A stretch of DNA of 64,000 nt from Methylobacterium sp. E-066 (GCF_022829635.1 NZ_JAKSYO010000172.1:186001-250000), one strand, 5' to 3'; positions 27,309 to 35,849 are shown, counted from the stretch's first letter. Notes: generated from the sequence alone by a model not told the origin. A program made the numbers and translations.

Positions 27309-27538
27309 ATGCCGCGGTTCATCATCCGCTTCTTCATCATGCGGCGCTTCATCATCTGCTTACGCATCATGCGCTTCTTCATCATCATCCGGTCGCTCTG
27401 CATCATCCGGACCTGGGTGACGCCGCTCTCGGACTGGAGGCCGTTGACGGACATCGGGGCGGCGGAGGCCGAACCGGTCGCGAGTGCGATGCCGCCAAGG
27501 GCGGTCAATGCGGAGAGGGCGAGTGTGAACTTCTTCAT
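27305..27538 (-). CDS. Methionine-rich exported peptide (MrpX-like)
   Basis: A 77-residue preprotein. A signal peptide (MKKFTLALSALTALGGIALA, cleavage likely after ASA) precedes about 50 residues, 15 of them methionine, arranged as pentads of the form MM(K/R)(K/R)(R/Q) near the C-terminus. Exported methionine-rich peptides act as a sink for hypochlorite and are repaired by a periplasmic molybdenum methionine sulfoxide reductase (MrpX-MsrPQ of Azospira). Here the peptide is translationally coupled to a cytochrome b and a Tat-exported molybdoenzyme, which fits that model. Ribosome site AGGAAA is upstream. Confidence 0.8.
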   Translation of the reverse strand: MKKFTLALSALTALGGIALATGSASAAPMSVNGLQSESGVTQVRMMQSDRMMMKKRMMRKQMMKRRMMKKRMMNRGM

Positions 27539-27583
27539 GCAAGATTTCCTGGAGTGCTGAATGCCATATTCAACCTTCGTCAC

Positions 27584-27608
27584 AACAGAAATTTTTCGGC
27601 ATTGTTCC
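27584..27608 (-). promoter_or_regulatory. Putative EcfG-type promoter for the methionine-rich peptide operon
   Basis: On the minus strand GGAAC (27608-27604) and GTT (27586-27584) are separated by 17 bases, 46 bases before the start codon. The flanks are A/T-rich. The spacing equals that of the site upstream of the catalase-family gene. Confidence 0.5.
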
Positions 27609-28709
27609 AATATATAAAATCTTGTCAATTGATGGTTATTTGCCTTTCGGCCAAGCGGTAGCGTGTACCGAAGCAGAGCCTTCGGCACGAACATTCTTGG
27701 GTCGTCTGTAGGCGGTACGACATCCGCTGATTTTAAGTTTCAGATTTTAACACCGGCGGTCAGGATGCCGCGCATGACTGCCCGAGCCATTGCAAGCAGC
27801 TCCGCCGGGTTTACTGCCCGGCTCGCAACCCCGAGGTGAACGGCGACGAAGCGGCGCCGAACGCGTCAAGAACCTTCGGCGCCCCCGCTTTCGACCGCAT
27901 CGTCAGGGCCGTCCTCTTCGCCCTGGGCAGGGCCGCCCTGGACGAGGCCGAGCGCGAGGCCCAGTGGAGGCGGCAGCGCGACAGCCTGCGCCCCGTCGAG
28001 ATCCCCGCCCTGAGGTCGGTACACGGTGGCGACTTCGACGGCATGGACCCCAGCGATCCGGAAAGATTTCGAGGCGCACCGAGGGATCGGATCGATTGCA
28101 TGGAAAGGCATCGAAACCGAGCGAGGCCCCTTGTCGACCGGGCCTCGTCGCTCGTTGAAAGCGACTGCCCCCCATGCCACAGGATGCCATGTCCAGTCCG
28201 CCCACCCGCAGCGCCGCCTCCAACGAGATGCCCGACGCCCGGGACCAGGCGAACGCCGCCGACGGGACGGGCGCACGCCGTGCCGGATACCGGGGGGCGA
28301 CCCCGTGAGCAATCATCCCGCCTTGGTGGGTTATCCGGTCCGGCTCAGATCGAGCGTAGGCGACGCGAACGCGTCCGTGCGGCCGATCTGGTCGGACGTA
28401 GGCGGATCGAGGCGACCCACGCCTCGCCACGGCAATCTCCAAAGCTCGCATGACGGGAAAGCCAACAGCGCATGGTAGCCGCTCTTGGCTGCCATGCGCC
28501 TGCTCCTACAGTGCAGCGCATCCCGCGCGGCGGACCTACTCGATCGCTGGGTCCGCCGCCGTCGAAACAGCGTGCATAGTGGGAATAGGAGCCTTTTCCA
28601 CCATGTCGATGGCGCGAATGACCTGGCTATTTTCATCTTGGCCGTTCATCATGGATTCGCACAAGCGAGGGGCTGCAAGCGTCCCGACCGTCCAGAAAGA
28701 ACCCGGAAC
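27609..28709. other. Long region with weak or decayed coding signal
   Basis: About 1.1 kb between the oxidant-response operon and the methyltransferase. The first 120 bases are A/T-rich and probably regulatory. From about 27836 to 28080 the plus strand looks coding, then the codon bias changes frame. A second small frame at 28174-28308 encodes a 44-residue Ala/Asp-rich peptide. This may be the junction between two cargo modules with gene remnants. Confidence 0.45.
27836..28453 (+). CDS. Hypothetical protein, possibly frameshifted remnant
   Basis: A GTG-started frame of 205 codons. The first 75 residues (for example FDRIVRAVLFALGRAALDEAEREAQWRRQRDSL) look like a real protein by third-base G/C bias. 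After about position 28060 the sequence becomes Pro/Arg/Cys-rich and reads better in another frame, which points to a frameshift. No family recognised. Confidence 0.28.
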   Translation: MNGDEAAPNASRTFGAPAFDRIVRAVLFALGRAALDEAEREAQWRRQRDSLRPVEIPALRSVHGGDFDGMDPSDPERFRGAPRDRIDCMERHRNRARPLVDRASSLVESDCPPCHRMPCPVRPPAAPPPTRCPTPGTRRTPPTGRAHAVPDTGGRPREQSSRLGGLSGPAQIERRRRERVRAADLVGRRRIEATHASPRQSPKLA

Positions 28710-30014
28710 GTGACGACCTCGCTCGGACAACGACTTCGCGACCTTGAGGCCTCGCCACCAATATCGTGGGGGCAGACGGGAGCGAACGCGCGCCCGAACC
28801 TGCATGGCTTGCTTCGCTACCCCGCCATGATGGTCCCTCGGATGCAGGGCGACATCATTGATGCGATCCTAGGCTCGACAGGACCTGATTGCCGGGTCGT
28901 AGATCCCTTTGTCGGCTCCGGCACAGTCATGACCGAAGCGCTCCTGCGCGGCCTCGATTTCACCGGCGTGGACATCAATCCCCTCGCGGTCCTGGTCTGC
29001 GAGGCGAAGGCGGCGATCGACGACGGCGCGAACGTCGAGGGCGCGGCCCAGACCATCCTGCTGGCCATCCGCGCGGACGATGCGTTCAGCGTCGACGTGG
29101 CGTTCCCAGGCCTTTCGAAGTGGTTCGACGAGCCCGCCGCCGTAAGGTTGTCCCGCATCCGCCGCGCGATCATGTCCGTCGAAGATCAGCCATCGCGAAA
29201 GGTCATGTGGACCGCGTTCGCCGAGACGATCCGCGTGTGCTCGAACAGCCGTACCAGCACCTACAAGCTCCATCTTCGAAGCCCCCACGATCGCGTCGAC
29301 GCCGACCGCATCACCTCGGTGTTCGAGGCGAACCTCTGCCAGACGCTCCAGAGGATCGGCGCGTATCGCACGCTTATCGCCGATCGCGCCCGGCGAAGCC
29401 CGGACATCCAACTCATCTGCGACGACGTCCGAAGGGCATCCGTTGGCCGGCCCGGCTCAGTGCACCAGATCCTGGTGACCTCGCCACCTTACGGCGATAA
29501 CGGCACCACGATCCCCTACGGCCAATTCTCCTACCTCGCCATACGCTGGATACCGGCGTGCGACCTCCACGCCCGAGCCAAGCCGCTGACCGCGAGCACT
29601 CACAGCCTGGATACCGCCAGTCTCGGAGGCTCCCTGAAGGAGGCGAGATCCAAGGCCGACAAGGTGAAGGGGATCTCGCCGAGCCTCGACGCCTTCATCG
29701 AGGCCGCCGACGCGGATGGGCGTGGGTCACGGATCCGTAAGGTCGCCAACTTCATGGCCGACTTCCTAGAAGCCCTCAGGCATCTGAGGGAAACCTCCCC
29801 TGGCAGCGCCCATTGGGTCCTTACCACCGGAAACAGGACCGCCGCCGGCCTGCTCGTTCCGTTCGATGCGATCTGTAACGAGATGGCGTGCTATCTCGGT
29901 GGCAAATCGGTAGCCTCGCTGCATCGGCGAGTGCCGGGTAAGCGTATGCCATCGAGGAATAATATGGGCGCAATGATCACGTCGGAGACGACCACCGTCG
30001 TCGAGTTCGCTTGA
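28710..30014 (+). CDS. DNA methyltransferase (N6-adenine/N4-cytosine type)
   Basis: About 434 residues from GTG 28710 (longer open frame upstream is not protein-like). The SAM-binding motif I is DPFVGSGT at residues 65-72 with EALLRGLDFTGVDINPLAVL after it, and the catalytic motif IV is TSPPYG at 257-262. Motif I before motif IV with about 190 residues between suggests an alpha-type order with a target-recognition region in the gap. The family methylates the exocyclic amino group of adenine or cytosine. No restriction endonuclease gene is adjacent. The stop overlaps the next start (TTGA), so it is coupled to the GHKL gene. Confidence 0.85.
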   Translation: MTTSLGQRLRDLEASPPISWGQTGANARPNLHGLLRYPAMMVPRMQGDIIDAILGSTGPDCRVVDPFVGSGTVMTEALLRGLDFTGVDINPLAVLVCEAKAAIDDGANVEGAAQTILLAIRADDAFSVDVAFPGLSKWFDEPAAVRLSRIRRAIMSVEDQPSRKVMWTAFAETIRVCSNSRTSTYKLHLRSPHDRVDADRITSVFEANLCQTLQRIGAYRTLIADRARRSPDIQLICDDVRRASVGRPGSVHQILVTSPPYGDNGTTIPYGQFSYLAIRWIPACDLHARAKPLTASTHSLDTASLGGSLKEARSKADKVKGISPSLDAFIEAADADGRGSRIRKVANFMADFLEALRHLRETSPGSAHWVLTTGNRTAAGLLVPFDAICNEMACYLGGKSVASLHRRVPGKRMPSRNNMGAMITSETTTVVEFA

Positions 30015-32602
30015 GCGAGGAAGAGCCCTCCCCAGCGCTCCGTATCGGTGCGCACGTCCTAATCCAGCTCGGCAGCGAACTTGTCACCGACGTCGAGCAA
30101 GCCATCCTCGAATGCGTGAAGAACGCCTACGACGCGGACTCCCCGAGTTGCAGGATCGAGGTCTCCACGACCGAGGTCGGCGTGAGGGTCGAGCCGGGGT
30201 CCTCGGATGCGTTGGGACGTTTCCGCAGGAATGCCAAGAACGTTCGCGTCGAGATCCGGGACGCGGGAGGCGATCCTGTTGCCGAGGATGCCGTGCTCGC
30301 ATCCGGAACAGCGATCACGCGACACCTCAGGTATACCGGACGCGTCACCATCGAGGATAGTGGCGAAGGCCTGACACGTGCGCAGCTTCGATCCTCATGG
30401 CTCGTCATCAGCGGATCCGTCAAGCGTGTCACGGAGGGACCGAAACCCAAGACCGTCAAGCTCCGCACTCCTCTCGGCGACAAGGGTCTCGGTCGGCTGG
30501 GATCGATGAAGCTAGGCGACATCCTCTTGATCGAGACGGCCACCTCGAAGGACGGACCGCTTGAGGTAGCGCAATTCAGGTGGGCGGATTGCGAGACGGC
30601 CCGGACCGTCGACCAGATCCCAGTCATGATGACCACCGAACCGAACCCAGGAATGTTCAAGGGCACCCGGGTGTCGGTGCTAGGGCTTCACAACCTGAAG
30701 GAGTGGACCGAGGGGAATCGCGCCACCCAGATCACACGCGGCCTGGCACGCCTCATCTCCCCGTTTGAGGCCAAGGCGACGTTCAGGGTGACGCTCGGGA
30801 TCAACGGCCCGGAGCAATCCCTCACCACCGTGACCGATGACGTGCTGAATAAGGCCATCGCGCAATTCACGTTCGACTGGATCAGGGACAAGGATACGGG
30901 CGTCCTGCGGTTGGTTTCAACGGCGAAGTTCAGGAGGCGGCTGTTCGCGCCAACCCGAAAAGGCAAGATGAAGGACAAGTCTGCGGAGGCGTTTCTTCCT
31001 GACAATGGCAAAGCATTCTCGGAGTTTCTTCTGAAATACCCAAGAATGAAACAGTATGATACCGTATCCTTCCCTCAGGACGGCTCCTGGTTTGCCGTCC
31101 TAACGAACACCACGCCATGGGTCGAACTGATTGTCGCGAAGGATGAGCCCGTTGAGGATCCGGGGCCTTTCGAAGGCGCCTTCTATTATTACCACCTGGA
31201 AACCTCTGGATCCGAGGACCTGCAATCGCAATCGATAATGCCCCTCGACAGGGAGCTCATCCGGGAAATGGCCGGCGTGACGATCCTGAGGGACGGGTTT
31301 CGGGTGCGCTCGCAAGGCGACTGGCTCGGTCTCGCGGAGGGTATGACCTCCGGCAGCACATACCAGATGAGGGTCAACAACACCGTCGGCTATTTCAACC
31401 TGACGGGCGAGCACAACTACCGCTTGACGGAAAAATCGGACCGCGAGGGGTTCGTCGAGAACGCCGCGTTTCGCGGTTTTATGCAAGTTGCATTGCGGTG
31501 CCGCATCTTCGCCAACGAAGCGCTTGAGAACGTCAGGCGCGGCTTCGACGATCATCACCGCAACGAAATCAGGAACAGTGTCAAGAAAGGACCGATCACG
31601 GCCGAGGCGTCGCTCGACTTGATGGAGCGCGGCAGGCGAACCGCCGAGGATGCGAAGGTGCTGGCGGAAACCGCTGCCGACTTCCTGTCGGACGAGATCG
31701 CCGAGCTGGAAAAGCAATCGGCGGCGGAGGACCGGTCCGACCTGACGGCGAAGGCCCTGCGAGTGGCGAGGGATGCCTACGTCGCGTTCCGGGACGTAGA
31801 AAGCCGTCTCAAGCCCGACGAGGACTCCCATGCCGCCCTGCGGATCCTTCAGCTACAGCTCGACGAGAACAAGGACCGGATTTCGTCGCTGTTCGAGGCT
31901 GCGGCCGTCGGTATGAGTGCCCGCGGCCTCGCCCACGAGCTTCGGACACACCTCACGGAGATCCAGCAACGGGTAGTCCTTCTGGAGAAGTCCGCGAAGT
32001 CGTCCGGCATCGACGCGACCCTCCTCCCGAACCTCCGTGCCATCCGCGGCGCCTGCACCGAGATCAGGAAGGCGGCAGCGTTGATCGATCCGATGATGCC
32101 CAGGGTTAGGGCCGCCAAGGAAACATTCTCCCTGGAAACCTTCGTCACCGAGTACCTGTCCAACAGGGCCGCCACGTTCGAGCGGGCCGGTATCCGCACC
32201 GAGGTGACCACTCGGCAAGGCCCGACGATCCGCACCAACAGGAGCCGCCTTTTGCAGGTTCTCGACAACCTCGTCCGGAATTCGACCTACTGGCTCTCGC
32301 GAGGGGAGGCCGAGGCAGGCATCGTCCGGGAAAAGGTCGTAGCCGTCGAGATCGGACCCACCGGCTTCATCGTGTCCGACACGGGACCCGGGGTAGCGCC
32401 CCGGTACGAGGACTCGTTGTTCGAGATCTTCGTGACGGGCAAGACCGACGGCGCCACGGGCCAGGGCCTTGGGCTCTTCATCGCTCAGAACCTTCTTCAG
32501 GCTGAGGGCTGCGACATCGTCCTTCTTCCCGACCGGAACCCAGAGGGCCGCCTGTACCGGTTCGGCGTCAACCTCAGTCCCGTCATCGTCGAGGGTCGTT
32601 AA
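30011..32602 (+). CDS. Protein with two GHKL ATPase domains (Hsp90/MORC-like plus histidine-kinase-like)
   Basis: 863 residues with a TTG start overlapping the methyltransferase stop. The N-terminal ATPase shows the N-box ECVKNAYDAD (34-43), G1 DSGEG (116-120) and G2-like GDKGLGRLG (156-164), as in Hsp90/MutL/MORC proteins. A middle region (about 330-480) is unassigned, and a helical coiled-coil-like stretch covers about 490-640. The C-terminal part is a histidine-kinase core: H-box LAHELRTHL with His642, N-box LDNLVRNS with N753, G1 SDTGPG (D790) and G2 GQGLGLF. No membrane segment, so it is cytoplasmic. Two GHKL domains in one chain are unusual. Probably senses an intracellular event and signals to the next protein. 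Confidence 0.85.
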   Translation: MSEEEPSPALRIGAHVLIQLGSELVTDVEQAILECVKNAYDADSPSCRIEVSTTEVGVRVEPGSSDALGRFRRNAKNVRVEIRDAGGDPVAEDAVLASGTAITRHLRYTGRVTIEDSGEGLTRAQLRSSWLVISGSVKRVTEGPKPKTVKLRTPLGDKGLGRLGSMKLGDILLIETATSKDGPLEVAQFRWADCETARTVDQIPVMMTTEPNPGMFKGTRVSVLGLHNLKEWTEGNRATQITRGLARLISPFEAKATFRVTLGINGPEQSLTTVTDDVLNKAIAQFTFDWIRDKDTGVLRLVSTAKFRRRLFAPTRKGKMKDKSAEAFLPDNGKAFSEFLLKYPRMKQYDTVSFPQDGSWFAVLTNTTPWVELIVAKDEPVEDPGPFEGAFYYYHLETSGSEDLQSQSIMPLDRELIREMAGVTILRDGFRVRSQGDWLGLAEGMTSGSTYQMRVNNTVGYFNLTGEHNYRLTEKSDREGFVENAAFRGFMQVALRCRIFANEALENVRRGFDDHHRNEIRNSVKKGPITAEASLDLMERGRRTAEDAKVLAETAADFLSDEIAELEKQSAAEDRSDLTAKALRVARDAYVAFRDVESRLKPDEDSHAALRILQLQLDENKDRISSLFEAAAVGMSARGLAHELRTHLTEIQQRVVLLEKSAKSSGIDATLLPNLRAIRGACTEIRKAAALIDPMMPRVRAAKETFSLETFVTEYLSNRAATFERAGIRTEVTTRQGPTIRTNRSRLLQVLDNLVRNSTYWLSRGEAEAGIVREKVVAVEIGPTGFIVSDTGPGVAPRYEDSLFEIFVTGKTDGATGQGLGLFIAQNLLQAEGCDIVLLPDRNPEGRLYRFGVNLSPVIVEGR

Positions 32603-32604
32603 CC

Positions 32605-34446
32605 GTGTTGGATGTCAGGGCCGTTCTCACCAGCCTCGGATCCAGCCGCGTGGTTTGGATCGACGACTATTTCAACGAGACGCCCGCCCGTCTCGCGGCG
32701 ATGCTCCTCGACAATGTCGAGGTCACCCAGACGTGTGGGTTTCCCGAAGCCGAGCCCTTCGTGGAACTGCGCGACAACCTCCTGGAAGAAGCGAAAGTCG
32801 ATCTGACCGAGATCCTCGACGGTGCCGGGGCTGAGAGGAACCGGCAAATCAAGGCCATCTTCTTCGACGCGCTGAGGAGCATGGGAGAGGCGGGCAAGGA
32901 ACTCTCGTCGTCCACGATCGAGAAGGTCTGCGACCTGCTCGACGTCAAGGCGGCCGACCGGTGGGATTTCGGCCATGCCTTCGTCGAGATGAGGAAGCTT
33001 TGCGCAGCCGGCGACGCACACGTCAGCTATGTGGTCGACCTGAACAACGCGAGGGGTTCGAAGACCGAGGGCGTAGACATCCTCATCGCCCTCGCCGTGG
33101 CCGGCTCGAAGGGGACGGCCTTCATCCTCACCCACGACGTCACCGCGGCCGCCGAGGAGACCAAGGAGATCGAGCTTCGTGCGCTGATACAGGAAGGCGC
33201 TACGAACCCGAAGACCCTGGACATCCCGATCTGCGTCATCGCCAAGGAGCGGCTCGCCGACGAGACGACCGGGGTCGGACCCCAAGAGGCGTTGATGGTC
33301 GCCGTCAAGCGCGCCGGCCTGCGTCGGAGCGTTCACGAGGTCCTTTGGCATGCGCGGGACCATCTCGCCGATGCGTTCGAGCAGGCGGCTTCCGGATTGG
33401 TCGGTATTCCGGCCGATCAACTCGAATTCCATGTGGTCGATCGCGCCTTCAAGGAGGGTGCTTCGGAACTGCATGTCGTCGAGCGCGCCCTTACCGCCCA
33501 CCTCTCCCGCAGCCTGCGCGTGCTGTTCGGAACGCAACCGGAAATCCAGGCGAGCGCGGAAAGGATGCGCTCTCTCCGCACCGTCCCCCTACCGCCGGGG
33601 GACTTGGCGCCCGATCCTCGGCTCGCGGATTTTCGAAAGGCCGAGGTCTGGGAATCCGACGACTTGATCAACGTCTCCCTGGCGCCCATCACCTGCGGCG
33701 ATGTCTTCGAGATGGACCTTGAGGAACAGGTGACCAGGGCCTTCAAGAAGAAGTTCCTGCTCTTGGGGCAACCCTGCGACATTTCCTTGCGACCGGGCCA
33801 ATCCCGGCAGCAGGATACGGGATATCTCGTCTTCCTTCAGGACATAACCGGGAAGCCGAAGACCAGGACGGACCCGAAGGCTCCGCGCCTTCCGTTCATC
33901 CTCGACGGCATCCAGTACGCCTGCGATTTCCGCACGGCGACCAATGTCAGGCTTTCCATCCTAGACCTCGCATCCTTCCGCCCGGACGGTCGTGTCCGCG
34001 TCGATGCGGGGCATGGACCGCCCAAGGGCATGCTCCAAGGGCAGAACGACGTCTACTCAGCGAGAACATCGGCAGCCGACGCCGCTCTCAAGACGCCCTG
34101 GCAGCGCCCTCCGGCAGGAAGGCAACCGGTGTCCCTCGATCCCGCGCTCCAACTCACGTTCTCTACGGGCGACAATTTCAAGCACGTCTTCAGGGGCGTC
34201 CGCGAGCCTGTAGCGACGGCGACGCCCGACGGCAGGACGGTAGCCGCACCGGATCGCGTGACATGGAGGCTGAGGCGGTGCGGGCGAATCAGGATGCCTT
34301 ACGCGGCGGCCCTACTGGACGACTACGTGAGCGTGACCAGCCGGCAGGCCTTCGACCTGGATTACCTCGGGGGGGTCGGCGAGGGGTCCCCTGCGGATCC
34401 GGAACCGATCGAGGATCCCGATTTGGAGGAAGGCCTGGGCATCTAG
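32605..34446 (+). CDS. Large protein with divergent receiver-like N-terminus
   Basis: 613 residues starting GTG two bases after the previous stop. The first 220 residues follow the receiver order: acidic pair D20-D21 in VVWIDDYF, possible phospho-acceptor D145 in YVVDLNNARGSKTEGVDIL, Thr176 in FILTHD, and Lys214 in CVIAKERL. About 90 extra residues lie between the acidic pair and D145. Residues 230-613 match nothing I know; they include a conserved-looking FLLLGQPCDISLRPGQ and YACDF. It is the likely partner or effector controlled by the preceding histidine-kinase-like protein. Confidence 0.72.
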   Translation: MLDVRAVLTSLGSSRVVWIDDYFNETPARLAAMLLDNVEVTQTCGFPEAEPFVELRDNLLEEAKVDLTEILDGAGAERNRQIKAIFFDALRSMGEAGKELSSSTIEKVCDLLDVKAADRWDFGHAFVEMRKLCAAGDAHVSYVVDLNNARGSKTEGVDILIALAVAGSKGTAFILTHDVTAAAEETKEIELRALIQEGATNPKTLDIPICVIAKERLADETTGVGPQEALMVAVKRAGLRRSVHEVLWHARDHLADAFEQAASGLVGIPADQLEFHVVDRAFKEGASELHVVERALTAHLSRSLRVLFGTQPEIQASAERMRSLRTVPLPPGDLAPDPRLADFRKAEVWESDDLINVSLAPITCGDVFEMDLEEQVTRAFKKKFLLLGQPCDISLRPGQSRQQDTGYLVFLQDITGKPKTRTDPKAPRLPFILDGIQYACDFRTATNVRLSILDLASFRPDGRVRVDAGHGPPKGMLQGQNDVYSARTSAADAALKTPWQRPPAGRQPVSLDPALQLTFSTGDNFKHVFRGVREPVATATPDGRTVAAPDRVTWRLRRCGRIRMPYAAALLDDYVSVTSRQAFDLDYLGGVGEGSPADPEPIEDPDLEEGLGI

Positions 34447-34568
34447 ACGGCGTCGCCCGTCACGCTTGTTTCCACGTGTCCGACCGCCGGCTGCCGCGAT
34501 GATGCACCCATCCCCATGCCGAAGTAGAGCCGTGCGATGCCGAACCGCCCATCTCCGCGAGGCCTGTG

Positions 34569-35492
34569 TCATGCCGACCGGAAACCGTCGCACAGGTTAT
34601 AGGCCAGTACCCGACAATCCGCTGGGCAGACCACCGGAGCGCCGAGGGTCCCCAGGTAGCGTGAGAAGGCCGTGAGCATCGACGCCACGCTCAGCCAGAA
34701 CCAATCCGGCGTGGGGTCCGTCACCGCGTCGAGGACCGCCCGGAGGCGATCCCGGACCGAAGGGTGATCGGTCGAGTTATCCCAAAGGGGGCGGGGCGTC
34801 ACCGCCAGGATCGTGAGTTGCGCGATGAGGATACCGAGGATCCGCTTGGCCCTGACCGATCCGTGTAGGTCAGGGTGATGCTGTCGCTCATAATCCTCGG
34901 CCCCGTCGAGCATCAGGCCGAGCGCCCAAGCATCGCAGGCGAGTTCTTCCTTCAGGATGTCATCCGGCGCATCGCCTGCGGCCTCGAACAGCGCATGCCG
35001 TATCTCATGCGCGAACACGTATGCACCGGCCATGCAAACGAGGTCGAAGGCAGCCTTTTCACCGGCGACGGGCAGCTTCAATCCAACCTCGGGAAATGGC
35101 ACGTCCGCCGGCCAATCGAAATCGTTCAGGGAACGGACCTTGGAGAGTTTGCCGACCTCGCCGAGAACACCGTCGAAATCGGCATCCAGCCCGGCCTGAG
35201 TGGGGTCGGTGTTCCACGCGAGCGGATCGAACGCGCGATGGTTCTGCGAGGCATCCTTCAGCGGATCGCTATACGCCTCGATGGCCCGCCAAGCGGCGTA
35301 GCCGGTCAGCCATATCTGGCGAAGGGCGATTTCGTTGACCTGGATGGTGCCATAAAGTTGGTGGAGCAGAAACTTCTCCGCATCGAGCAGTCGGACCCTG
35401 TCGACCTGCTGTCCCCAAAGCGTCCGGAGTTCCGTCTCGCGTTCGGGTACCGCTCCACCGAACAGGGTGTCCACCGCTACAGATACATCCAT
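34569..35492 (-). CDS. Lit-like zinc metalloprotease (peptidase U49 type)
   Basis: About 307 residues. The zinc-protease motif HEIRH is at 162-166, followed by EELACDAWALGL at 182-193, which supplies a third ligand. Length and HExxH position are close to those of E. coli Lit (297 residues, motif near 160), the e14-encoded protease that cleaves EF-Tu after T4 infection. No signal peptide or membrane segment. The ATG at 35492 has GGAGG five bases upstream; an ATG at 35510 is also open. Convergent with the receiver-like gene (122 bases between stops). Role in abortive infection is inferred. Confidence 0.7.
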   Translation of the reverse strand: MDVSVAVDTLFGGAVPERETELRTLWGQQVDRVRLLDAEKFLLHQLYGTIQVNEIALRQIWLTGYAAWRAIEAYSDPLKDASQNHRAFDPLAWNTDPTQAGLDADFDGVLGEVGKLSKVRSLNDFDWPADVPFPEVGLKLPVAGEKAAFDLVCMAGAYVFAHEIRHALFEAAGDAPDDILKEELACDAWALGLMLDGAEDYERQHHPDLHGSVRAKRILGILIAQLTILAVTPRPLWDNSTDHPSVRDRLRAVLDAVTDPTPDWFWLSVASMLTAFSRYLGTLGAPVVCPADCRVLAYNLCDGFRSA

Positions 35493-35849
35493 TCCCACCT
35501 CCGTCGCCATCCGATGATGTACCGGTCGAAGAGGCTACCCGCAACGAACGGGATCATGGGACGACGTGGCACCGACCCGGCATGAATGCTCAATCGCGTT
35601 CATGGATCCGGAAGCAGCCCCCGGACCGTGGAGACGAAAATAGGGTCTATCTGTGCAGGGCGGTGTACGAGCGGACCCTAGGTCGAGCGAGGCAGGCGGC
35701 AGGTCGGAGCCCACCATTGAGCGTGGGTTCGTCGGAATGGCCGGGGGTGCGGCTCCGGCGTAGCGCTCCGGCGGCATGCCGGTGAAACCGGTTTCACTGA
35801 CCTCGTCTAGCGGCTTCCCCCATGTGATCGCCCGGCAGGATCCCGCGCA
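35493..35849. other. Region between the Lit-like gene and the integrase
   Basis: About 357 bases, upstream of the Lit-like gene and downstream of the integrase. A short plus-strand frame (35582-35785) has no ribosome site and no recognisable product. The third 16-base palindrome lies here. Confidence 0.5.
35782..35797. repeat. 16-base palindrome, copy 3
   Basis: GTGAAACCGGTTTCAC, identical to copies 1 and 2. It shares the following bases TGACCT/TGAACCT loosely with copy 2 (GTTTCACTGA in both). It lies 53 bases beyond the integrase stop codon. Confidence 0.8.

Noticed and set aside
27310..27400. Short tandem repeat in DNA as a CRISPR-like array
   Set aside because: The repeats are codons of the methionine-rich pentads of a small exported protein; there are no spacers.
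35582..35785. Small plus-strand frame near the integrase
   Set aside because: No ribosome site, no hydrophobic or folded pattern, and an Arg/Pro-rich product typical of chance frames.
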